In this document: piece by piece, positions 1 through 6,323 of the stretch
Layout: each line of letters opens with the position of its first letter
Numbering within the stretch: position 1 is the stretch's first letter
Source of the DNA: Pirellulaceae bacterium
GTDB lineage: Bacteria > Planctomycetota > Planctomycetia > Pirellulales > Pirellulaceae
Assembly: GCA_030744095.1 (NCBI GenBank)
Contig: JASLRF010000588.1
Span: 1-11,648 of the forward strand
Reading direction: 5' to 3'
Length of the DNA stretch: 11,648 nt
Program-made: the position numbers and the translations under genes
Notes under the pieces: model-generated
Databases searched by the model: none
The model's input: only the letters and a program-made list of their open reading frames with translations
Told to the model about the DNA's origin: nothing

Positions 1-155
1 GGGGTCTTGACATCGTAGATACCACAGCCAACGATTCCCGCCGAAGTCAGAATCGAACAATACTGTCCCTGTCGCCAGCGGTTGCTGATCCCAATCGCGC
101 AGCCGTTGTTGAACTGCAGCGGCCGCGAGATCGTGCGCGGAAGTGCGTCGGTCAT
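1..155 (-). CDS. DUF1805-like protein, 5' part only
   Basis: Fifty-one codons are visible before the gene leaves the left edge. The product starts MTDALPRTISRPLQF and continues with AIGISNRW, GQYCSIL and GIVGCGIYDV. The spacing of an A-[IL]-G stretch, then a hydrophobic strand, then GxxxCGxxD/N resembles the small DUF1805 (YunC-like) family, whose proteins are about 100 residues long and have no settled biochemical role. The ATG at 153-155 is chosen because it lies just before the conserved stretch; no good Shine-Dalgarno sequence precedes it. It is on the same strand as the permease gene 250 bases upstream, too far for a confident operon call. The family call rests on a short N-terminal segment recognised by eye. 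Confidence 0.6.
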   Translation of the reverse strand, partial: MTDALPRTISRPLQFNNGCAIGISNRWRQGQYCSILTSAGIVGCGIYDVKT

Positions 156-404
156 GGAGAGTCGCCTTGTGAATGTGAGCGTCTTGGCCGCCCAAGGGTC
201 AGCCTGTCTTCCAAAAATCGCTTGGTTGATCAAAGTGCCTCGTCAACAGCTCCGGCATCCAGACTAATTGGATCCCCATATCGCGCAACAGCACCTGCGC
301 ACAATTGTACCCGGGTGGACCAATGGCATGTATGCGGTCATGACGGAATTATTGTGTGGCGAGATGTTGGCCAGCAAGCAGTGGAAGTGAAGCCTGAAGG
401 TCTT
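156..404. other. intergenic stretch, possible short minus-strand frame
   Basis: This 249-base gap lies between the stop of the permease gene and the start of the DUF1805-like gene, both on the minus strand. It should hold the promoter of the latter. I see no strong hairpin followed by a T run and no recognisable promoter. On the minus strand a frame stays open from about 345 down to a TGA at 199-201 and could encode a peptide containing HAIGPPGYNC and QLVWMPELL. It has no ATG before its middle and no ribosome site, so it is not called as a gene. Confidence 0.4.
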
Positions 405-1358
405 TCAGTCAATCAAACTGCCATCGCGGGGGCGCAGATTAACCAACAAGATGCCCATCGCCACACACGCCGTGGCGACAAACAGCCACGGTGTCAGCGG
501 GTCACCCCGAAAGATCACCGCCAGCAGAACGCCAAACAGGGGTGTGGCAAAACTGAACACGGCAATCTGAGACGCCGCGTGCCGCCGCAAAAGCACTGCC
601 TGGATTGCAAAGCAAATGCCGCCGACAAAGATGCCCTGATAGATGATGGCGACCAGGGTCGGCATCGTGACCTTCGACAGGTCGACTGTCTCAGTCAGCG
701 AGCTCCACGCGAAGAACATCGCCACACTTGCCAGGTTCTGCCAGAACACCAACTTCCCAGGCTCGATCGTTCGCAGCGCCGACTTAACAAACAGTACTTT
801 GACTGAAAGAATCATTGCACTGCTGAGCAAGATCAGGTCGCCGCGCAGCGTGGGAAGATCGTGTGTTGCTGCGTCGAGCGTCGAGCCACTAGATCGCGTG
901 ACGACCAGCACAACCCCAATCGCGGCCAACACGACGCCGACGAATTTCCGCAACTGCCACCGCGAGGACCGAACCAGAATGTGCTCGATGATAAGAACCC
1001 AAAACACGAAGGTGTTGATCAACATCGTCGCATGGGACGAACTGGACATCGTCACGCCCACATTGAACGTGGCGATCTGCACAAACATGCCGAAGCCAGC
1101 CAACAGGCAGGGCAGTGTCTGGCCCGAGGTCAAACGCAACCGACTGCCTTCGGCGCGACACCAAAAGAACATCAGGATCGTGGCGAGTGAGAATCTCAGG
1201 GCCGCCACGAAGATCGGCGGCAACGTATCGACGCTGTAGCGGACGGCAACCGGATTGCCGGCCCAGAGGATGGAGATGAACAAGGCGAGCATCACCGCTC
1301 GCACACCGACTGGCTGCTGCTGGCTATCGACAATGTTTGACGTGGCGTTGTCGGTCAT
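405..1358 (-). CDS. EamA/DMT-family membrane permease
   Basis: A 317-residue inner-membrane protein with about ten hydrophobic helices, near residues 21-42, 48-66, 81-101, 108-128, 136-154, 171-190, 202-218, 230-250, 263-283 and 288-307. It has the two-fold EamA arrangement of the drug/metabolite transporter superfamily: LWAGNPVAVRYS near the start of the first half and FSFATPLFGVLLAVIF in the second half are characteristic. Such proteins usually export amino acids, purines or other metabolites, though some import; the substrate cannot be read here. The ATG at 1356-1358 is chosen because it overlaps the stop of the upstream dehydrogenase gene as ATGA, implying translational coupling, and because codons upstream of it encode Arg/Ser-rich sequence in the shadow of that gene. 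The length is normal for the family. Confidence 0.93.
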   Translation of the reverse strand: MTDNATSNIVDSQQQPVGVRAVMLALFISILWAGNPVAVRYSVDTLPPIFVAALRFSLATILMFFWCRAEGSRLRLTSGQTLPCLLAGFGMFVQIATFNVGVTMSSSSHATMLINTFVFWVLIIEHILVRSSRWQLRKFVGVVLAAIGVVLVVTRSSGSTLDAATHDLPTLRGDLILLSSAMILSVKVLFVKSALRTIEPGKLVFWQNLASVAMFFAWSSLTETVDLSKVTMPTLVAIIYQGIFVGGICFAIQAVLLRRHAASQIAVFSFATPLFGVLLAVIFRGDPLTPWLFVATACVAMGILLVNLRPRDGSLID

Positions 1359-2329
1359 TTCGGAAAATCGACAAGCACTTTCTGAGCACCGTCGCGCCGC
1401 TCGGCAAACGTATCGAACGCCAACTGAATCTGATCGACTGGAAAGCGATGAGTGACGATCGGCGACACGTCGATCCGAGCCTCGGCAATCCAGCGCATGG
1501 CCAGCGGAAAATCTCGCTCGAAGCTGGGGCCGATGCTGGTGTGAATCGACGCGTTTTTTTCGAACATGACGCGCCAATGAACATCATCGATGGTGTCCTC
1601 CGGAACTCCGAAGAACAAGATATCACCACCCTTTCGCACCAGATCGAAGCAGTCGTTGATCCGTTGTTCGCGATGTCCCACCGCTTCGACAACCAGATCC
1701 GCCAGATTGCCAGCGGTAATTTGTCGGACCGCGTCGACAACATTGTCGCGCCTCGGATTGACCATCGCTGTTGCCCCCATTTTGGGACTCGTCTGCAATC
1801 GTGAATCCAACGGATCCACAACGATGATCTCGCGGGCACCCAAATTACGCAGCGCACCGCAGAACAATTGACCAATTGGACCTTGCCCCAGAACCACGAC
1901 GTCCTTGTCCAACACACTGGGCACTTTCTTCAGAGCGTACAACACGGTTCCCAGGGGTTGCGCCAGCAGCGCCTGATCCTCCGACGGACGTGGGTCGACG
2001 GGAATTGCCCGTGCCTCGCTGACCGGAAAACGCTCGTAAAAACCACACTGTTCAATCGGCACGCACAATACGCGATCGCCAACCGTGAATTTCGCACCGT
2101 TGGTTTCCACGACGCGACCAATCATCTCGTGCAGTGACTGGCCGACTTTCGATTGATATTCGGGATAGTCCCCTTCAAAAAACAGCAGGTCCGATCCGCA
2201 CAAGCACGCGAGTTCTGGCTGGAACAGGATTTGGCCGTCACCGTTTGCCGAGGCTGCATTGCCGAGCGGCAGGTCGGGGACGTCGATTAGTTTGATCTTG
2301 CGAGGCGAGTAGATATGTCCAGCCAGCAC
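1355..2329 (-). CDS. medium-chain (zinc-type) dehydrogenase, reduced zinc lobe
   Basis: A 324-residue cytoplasmic oxidoreductase of the medium-chain dehydrogenase/reductase superfamily. With the GTG start at 2327-2329, the N-terminus reads MLAGHIYSPRKIKLIDVPD, the usual first strand of the family, and AAAGGGA lies five bases upstream. An in-frame ATG at 2378-2380 would add 17 residues and is the alternative. Likely catalytic zinc ligands are Cys44 in CGSD and His67-Glu68 in SLHEMIG, replacing the common GHE. The Glu usual before Pro-Leu is Gln124 in AQPLGTVLYAL. The four-cysteine structural zinc loop is absent. GQGPIG at 148-153 with Asp172 ending the second Rossmann strand (IIVVDP) points to NAD rather than NADP. 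The stop overlaps the permease start. The substrate is unknown; polyol or sugar-alcohol dehydrogenases are plausible relatives. Confidence 0.94.
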   Translation of the reverse strand: MLAGHIYSPRKIKLIDVPDLPLGNAASANGDGQILFQPELACLCGSDLLFFEGDYPEYQSKVGQSLHEMIGRVVETNGAKFTVGDRVLCVPIEQCGFYERFPVSEARAIPVDPRPSEDQALLAQPLGTVLYALKKVPSVLDKDVVVLGQGPIGQLFCGALRNLGAREIIVVDPLDSRLQTSPKMGATAMVNPRRDNVVDAVRQITAGNLADLVVEAVGHREQRINDCFDLVRKGGDILFFGVPEDTIDDVHWRVMFEKNASIHTSIGPSFERDFPLAMRWIAEARIDVSPIVTHRFPVDQIQLAFDTFAERRDGAQKVLVDFPK

Positions 2330-2656
2330 CGTGTTCCCTTTCGTCAATGCGGATGCCAAATCACAACGCCCGTCAATCATGATGTTGCCGCCCAGCCACC
2401 GAAAGGCCCCTCTGTCAGAAAATCGCCACGCTTTGCGGATTACGTAGTTTGCGGACGGCCTGGAACGCCAGACGGAACTGCAGAACTTTTCGTTGTCGAG
2501 TGGAAAATGGAGCCATTTCGACGTATGGTTTCACTGGGCTTGTCGCGGAGATTACTCTACGTGCCGAGACCCGAGATTTGCGTTGGACACAGCACGACGT
2601 TGACCGCATCAGTCGACCACAGTGGACATCGTAATTTGCCTTCCGAACGGCTGACA
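2330..2656. promoter_or_regulatory. divergent intergenic region
   Basis: This 327-base region separates the start of the minus-strand dehydrogenase operon from the start of the plus-strand CvpA-like gene, so promoters for both must lie here or be missing. Open frames cross parts of it but their translations are rich in Arg, Ser and Cys and look non-coding. It includes the alternative dehydrogenase ATG (2378-2380). A direct repeat TTTGCGGA (2432-2439 and 2448-2455) flanks the palindrome TACGTA (2441-2446). I cannot assign convincing -35/-10 boxes on either strand. Confidence 0.5.
2432..2455. repeat. 8-bp direct repeat around TACGTA
   Basis: Two exact copies of TTTGCGGA start 16 bases apart, with a perfect TACGTA palindrome between them, in the gap between two divergent genes. 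The position would suit an operator for a tandem-binding regulator. An 8-base repeat at this distance can also arise by chance, and no regulator gene adjoins it. Confidence 0.3.
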
Positions 2657-3619
2657 ATGGACGCACCAACGGACAACAGAGTCAAGAAAAGAAAACGCCG
2701 AGCGTGTCCTCTTAGATTGATTATCTTCGGCACTGCAAGCGTGTCATCGATCTACTTTTGGATGCAAGGAGATACCACCACGGCGGGCGCCGTAGCGTTC
2801 CTGGGCTTGGGTCTACGAGGCGGCTACCGCGCCGGGGTCGGGGCATTCCTCGGCTTGTTCGCAGGTGGTGCCTTGGCCATGTTCGCGGCGGTCCCGGTTG
2901 GCAAGGCGTTCGAGCCGGTGTTTCAACACGAATTTGGGACGCAGGGGTTAAGCAATCGATTGCTTAGTGTCGGGACGGTCGGCGCGATCATGACTCTGAT
3001 CATGGCGATTTTCGCGTGGCGCGTCGTGCACTATCTGGTCCGCAAACAATCGCGGCTTCAGACGTACAACCGGTGGTTGGGGATGGCGTGCGGCGGCATA
3101 TATGCATGTCTAATGATATTGGTCGTGGCGGGCGGCGTGATCGTTATCGAACCATTGGCTCGCGACGAATTATCGACGGACCGAACGGAAAACTGCAATT
3201 CCTTGCAACATGAATCCGAACGAATCGTCCTGGCGGCAAAATTCATTCGGTCAAGCACGATTGGACCGATTGTCACCGCTTGCAATCCGTTCGAGCACAT
3301 TGGTCCTCTCAAGTGTTTGCAGCACGGTGTCGCGTTAGTTCGCAGCCCCGATTCGTTGAATGCTGTCGCCTATCATCCCGAGGTGGAAGCGCTGTACGAG
3401 CGGCCCGTGGTTCGACGAACGATGGAACAACTGAGCGCCGATCCACAGCTTCGTGGTTTCCTGTCATATGGCGATCCGATGACGCACGAGACTCTATCGG
3501 CGTTAATGGAAAATCCCGCGATACTCCGGCTGTTTGACGACCGAGAATTCGTCCGAAGACTGACTCGCGCATTGAGTGAAATCGAACCGCAGACACGGTC
3601 GAGTTCGACGTCCTGGTAG
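2657..3619 (+). CDS. CvpA-like membrane protein with helical C-terminal domain
   Basis: A 320-residue protein. A basic N-terminus (KKRKRR, residues 11-15 region) precedes hydrophobic segments near 20-36, 43-57, 60-80, 105-128 and 141-165. The Gly-rich GLGLRGGYRAGVGAFLGL stretch resembles the GxxRG region of the CvpA (colicin V production) family, inner-membrane proteins of poorly defined function. After the membrane part, a Cys-containing segment (175-225) is followed by short helices with a repeating pattern: AYHPEVEALYERPVV, LSADPQLRGFLSY, LMENPAILRLFDDREFV. These look like the NP/DP-spaced helices of STI1-like domains and may bind peptides or helices. The ATG at 2657 is chosen because the open frame upstream, back to 2315, overlaps the divergent gene and has no membrane or domain signal. 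No clear Shine-Dalgarno is seen. It converges on the next gene. Confidence 0.72.
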   Translation: MDAPTDNRVKKRKRRACPLRLIIFGTASVSSIYFWMQGDTTTAGAVAFLGLGLRGGYRAGVGAFLGLFAGGALAMFAAVPVGKAFEPVFQHEFGTQGLSNRLLSVGTVGAIMTLIMAIFAWRVVHYLVRKQSRLQTYNRWLGMACGGIYACLMILVVAGGVIVIEPLARDELSTDRTENCNSLQHESERIVLAAKFIRSSTIGPIVTACNPFEHIGPLKCLQHGVALVRSPDSLNAVAYHPEVEALYERPVVRRTMEQLSADPQLRGFLSYGDPMTHETLSALMENPAILRLFDDREFVRRLTRALSEIEPQTRSSSTSW

Positions 3620-3704
3620 AAATGTCGTCGTGGGGGCTTTCCACCGTCGCGAATCTCCGATTGCCTTCGGTCGGCAACAAGGTACGTCAACCGCAAATCC
3701 GGCC

Positions 3705-3758
3705 GTAGGCCTCTATCCCATGGATACCGGAACTGCGCATCGCTTGTTCGCGGCCTAC
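3705..3758. repeat. inverted repeat between convergent genes
   Basis: GTAGGCC at 3705-3711 is matched by its exact reverse complement GGCCTAC at 3752-3758. Within the 40-base loop, TATCC (3714-3718) can pair with GGATA (3722-3726). It lies between the stops of the CvpA-like gene and the oppositely directed motif-repeat gene, where a bidirectional terminator would be expected. There is no adjoining T run, so it is not a classical intrinsic terminator. A further short hairpin, TTGCC with GGCAA, sits at 3661-3677. Confidence 0.3.
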
Positions 3759-3778
3759 TAATTCGAGCCGTACGAGAA

Positions 3779-4741
3779 TCAACCGTCGACTTGCCGGCAA
3801 TAAGCAATTTGATCTTCGACGGCCGTAATTTCATCGCGCTTGGAAACTGAGTCTCCGCCTGCAGCGGTCTCAGCCGCTGGTTCTTCAGCTGCAGGCTCTT
3901 CGGCGATAGGTTCAGTGGGCGCGGGTGGTTCAGGCGCGGCAACGGCTTCCTCTGCGGTTGCAGGCGCACCACCACTCTTTTCGGCCCGAGCCGCAGCCAG
4001 CATCTCTTGGACGCTCATGTTCTTCCGATCGACCTGGGCCGGCGCGCTGCTGCCGGCAGCGGGTGCCGATTTGGCTGGAGCTTGCGTACGTCGAGCCGAT
4101 TCGAGCGTGATTCGAACGGCTTCCTTGGCGGGTGCCGATTCGTCGTTAGGCGCTTCGGCAGTGGCGGCGGCTTCACCACTTTTTTCGCCTCGCGCCGCGG
4201 CCAGCATTTCGTCGACGCTCATTTTTCTGGCGTCCTTCGCAGTCGCTTTGGGTGAGGCTGCTTTAGGCACCGTGGCTGCAGATGAGGCACCGCCTGATTT
4301 TTTTCTCCGCGCCGTGGCCAGTATCTCGGCGACACTCGTCTTTGCGCCACCGGTCGGTTTCGCCGGTGCTGCTTTCACGCTCGTTTTTTCGCCTCGCGCC
4401 GCTGCCAGCACGTCTGAGACAGAACCCTTGCCTGCCGCTTCCGGCTTGGGCGGCGGCGCCTTCTTTTTCTTGGCAGCTGCCTTGGGGGAGGCCTTGGTCT
4501 TCGCCTTTGGATCTTCCTTGGGCAATGGCGCATCAATCACCTTGAGGAAGTCGAGATCGATGTCGTACCAGCCGATATTCAGGTTGCCATCGAATTCGAC
4601 GAGCGCTCGGCCGCTCATATTCACCGTGCGAACCGTCCCGGTCATCCCCTCGAAACGGGATAATTCCGGCACGCCCTGATCAACCACCACGAATTTGTCG
4701 GTGTACTCTTGCTGCAGCTTGATGATGTGCTCGAAAACCAT
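3779..4741 (-). CDS. uncharacterised protein, SH3-like N-terminus and repeated peptide motif
   Basis: A 320-residue protein with no signal peptide or membrane helix. Residues 1-70 appear folded: YTDKFVVVD, then FEGMTGTVRTVNMSGRALVEF and NIGWYDIDLDFLKVID, predicted as small beta strands like an SH3/KOW-type barrel. I associate this domain with planctomycete hypothetical proteins but know no function. Residues 72-300 are Ala/Pro/Lys/Glu-rich and probably disordered, carrying five spaced copies of a 13-residue motif close to SV-x-E-M-L-A-A-A-R-x-E-K at 107, 136, 175, 208 (degenerate) and 243. The charge shifts from Lys-rich early (KAAAKKKKAPPP) to Glu-rich late (EEPAAEEPAA). The end, ITAVEDQIAYCRQVDG, looks structured again. 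The ATG at 4741 is kept because the ordered domain begins within a few residues; AAGGG lies directly against it, too close for a good ribosome site. Function unknown. Confidence 0.85.
   Translation of the reverse strand: MVFEHIIKLQQEYTDKFVVVDQGVPELSRFEGMTGTVRTVNMSGRALVEFDGNLNIGWYDIDLDFLKVIDAPLPKEDPKAKTKASPKAAAKKKKAPPPKPEAAGKGSVSDVLAAARGEKTSVKAAPAKPTGGAKTSVAEILATARRKKSGGASSAATVPKAASPKATAKDARKMSVDEMLAAARGEKSGEAAATAEAPNDESAPAKEAVRITLESARRTQAPAKSAPAAGSSAPAQVDRKNMSVQEMLAAARAEKSGGAPATAEEAVAAPEPPAPTEPIAEEPAAEEPAAETAAGGDSVSKRDEITAVEDQIAYCRQVDG
3977..4423 (-). repeat. five spaced copies of a 13-residue coding motif
   Basis: The copies lie at 4385-4423 (SVSDVLAAARGEK), 4298-4336 (SVAEILATARRKK), 4181-4219 (SVDEMLAAARGEK), 4082-4120 (AVRITLESARRTQ, degenerate) and 3977-4015 (SVQEMLAAARAEK). 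Starts are 29 to 39 residues apart, separated by low-complexity linkers of differing sequence. The pattern suggests amphipathic helices kept by selection while the linkers drift, as in multivalent docking motifs. That interpretation is inference; the repeats themselves are plain in the translation. Confidence 0.85.
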
Positions 4742-4875
4742 CCCTTAATGCCTGTCTGCGTGACCTGCGAGTAATTGGATCCGGACGAAGGGGCCATTTT
4801 TGTCATGGTGTGCCCCGAAATCAAGGCCACCGGCAGCCCGCACACTTCCAGCGACCTATTGCCAAGTCCGCTTAC

Positions 4876-6165
4876 TTACTTTCCGATGCAGAATAGCGTG
4901 GTATCGGTCCGCACGTACAGCTGGCCTTGAGACGCAATCACGGACGAACGGATCTTTCCTCTCGGATCATCTTCCATCGAAATCGTTCTGAGGACCTTGC
5001 CGTCCTGGGCGTCGATGATGGAGACCTGACCGTCGAAGTTAATCAAATACAGTTTTCCGTCGGCAGCCAATGGTGAGGCTTCGTACTTGGATCGTCCCGG
5101 TGTCTCAATCGTCCATTTGACCTTGCCCGTTTTTGGTTCGACTCGTGAGAGCATCTTGTGGACGTCGCTCAAAACAAAAAAATCGCTATCGTAGAATGCG
5201 GGTGTAGGGACGTCCGAGCTGACCGGGCGGTTGTCTTGACTGCTCCACAACAGACCAGCGTCACCTTTGCTGTCGGCCTTAACGGCATAGACGGGGGATC
5301 TTTTGGGTGCGCACGCCACCACTACACCGTCACCGGCGATCGGCGAAGGGACCAAACGCCAATGTCCAATCCGTTCGGGGTTCCAGGTTCCCCACCGCCA
5401 AAGTTCGGTGCCCGTAGCTGGATCATGTCCTGTCAACGCGTCGCCACCAGCAATGAGAACTTGCTTGCGGCCTTGATGCACATAAGGGACAGGTGTCGTG
5501 AACGCTTCCAGCGATTCCGCTTTCGCTTTACTTGGACGCAACTTCCGCCACAGTTCCTTGCCGGTTTCAGGATCAAGCGCCAAGAGGTATGAATCGTTCT
5601 TCCCGGGTACGCCGTAGCCCTTGACTGCCACGTCGCGCTGGAGAATCTGAATGTAGAGTTTTCCATCAAACAACAATGGGCTAGTGCTGTACGTCCAACC
5701 AAAAGCGAACGGTCCGACGTTCTTAGACCATTTCTTCTGGCCCGTGAAGTCGTAGGTAATCAACTCGCCGTTACCGTAGAAAAAGACCACGTTCTTGCCG
5801 TCTGTGGCTGGCGAGGGACCCGCGTAGGTGCTGCGCCAATTCTTCTTCTTCTCAACGCCCTTGGCCACATCATGCTGCCACAATACCTTGCCACTCTTGC
5901 GGTCCAGGCAGATCGCTTTTACGGTTTGCTTCTTCTGATCGGTGCTCGAAACGAACACATGATCGCCCCACACCACAGGAGTCGAGCCGCTTGGTCCCGG
6001 CATGGCGACCGACCACGCGACATTTTCGGTCTGGCTCCACTGTGTAGGCAGATTGGATTCGTCTGTCGACCCGTTAAAGTTAGGCCCGCGCCATTGACCC
6101 CAGTCAGCGGCTTGAGATGAAGTGGCGGCCAACATCACCAACACGAAACAGAAACGAAGAATCAT
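4876..6165 (-). CDS. secreted PQQ-like beta-propeller repeat protein
   Basis: A 429-residue exported protein. MILRFCFVLVMLAATSSQA is a good Sec signal peptide, with cleavage likely after SQA. The mature protein opens DWGQWRGPNFNG, the signature of the many planctomycete proteins with PQQ-like (BamB/quinoprotein-type) repeats. Blade sequences recur with the usual Asp-x-x-[TS]-Gly-[KT]-x-x-[WL] ending: LDRKSGKVLWQ, LDPETGKELWR, HDPATGTELWR, VEPKTGKVKWT, IDAQDGKVLR. Seven to eight blades fit the length. Binding of PQQ itself is not implied; many such proteins are structural or enzyme-associated. The ATG at 6163-6165 is chosen over an ATG at 6178-6180 and a GTG at 6184-6186 because GGAGA lies seven bases upstream and the signal peptide starts there. 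It follows the FIST gene after 158 bases on the same strand. Its role in the periplasm is unknown. Confidence 0.95.
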   Translation of the reverse strand: MILRFCFVLVMLAATSSQAADWGQWRGPNFNGSTDESNLPTQWSQTENVAWSVAMPGPSGSTPVVWGDHVFVSSTDQKKQTVKAICLDRKSGKVLWQHDVAKGVEKKKNWRSTYAGPSPATDGKNVVFFYGNGELITYDFTGQKKWSKNVGPFAFGWTYSTSPLLFDGKLYIQILQRDVAVKGYGVPGKNDSYLLALDPETGKELWRKLRPSKAKAESLEAFTTPVPYVHQGRKQVLIAGGDALTGHDPATGTELWRWGTWNPERIGHWRLVPSPIAGDGVVVACAPKRSPVYAVKADSKGDAGLLWSSQDNRPVSSDVPTPAFYDSDFFVLSDVHKMLSRVEPKTGKVKWTIETPGRSKYEASPLAADGKLYLINFDGQVSIIDAQDGKVLRTISMEDDPRGKIRSSVIASQGQLYVRTDTTLFCIGK

Positions 6166-6172
6166 CGAGCGA

Positions 6173-6177
6173 TCTCC
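6173..6177 (-). promoter_or_regulatory. Shine-Dalgarno site deciding the propeller gene start
   Basis: On the minus strand GGAGA is followed by seven bases and then the ATG at 6165-6163. This places the start at the third of three in-frame candidates (GTG 6186, ATG 6180, ATG 6165). Confidence 0.7.
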
Positions 6178-6323
6178 CATGAGCACGGCAAAGAAGCAGT
6201 TTTTACAGCGACCTCAAGTTTAGCTGGTTTGATCGGGCGAGACCACTGGATTCCGACTTGCCGCAGTTCAAGTCCGGCCACGGGTCAATGCGTTTGCAAA
6301 TCCACACCACCCACGCCAGCAGA

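Noticed and set aside
222..806. Plus-strand frame of 194 codons across the permease 3' end
   Set aside because: Opposite a convincing ten-helix permease; composition is hydrophilic and featureless and there is no ribosome site.
1359..1577. 73-residue N-terminal extension of the permease
   Set aside because: The extension is Arg/Ser-rich, lies inside the upstream dehydrogenase gene, and the inner ATG gives the normal family length and an ATGA overlap.
2315..2656. 114-residue N-terminal extension of the CvpA-like protein
   Set aside because: No membrane or domain signal, overlap with the divergent gene start, and a normal positively charged N-terminus begins at the ATG at 2657.
3977..4423. 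Spaced repeats considered as a CRISPR array or minisatellite
   Set aside because: The similarity is at the peptide level with uneven spacing and varied linkers inside an intact reading frame.
3840..4679. Plus-strand frame encoding an Ala/Ser/Gly-rich protein of 279 residues
   Set aside because: It is the reverse complement of the Ala/Pro/Lys-rich tail of the motif-repeat gene; the minus-strand frame has the ordered N-terminal domain and conserved motif copies, so the minus strand is the coding one.
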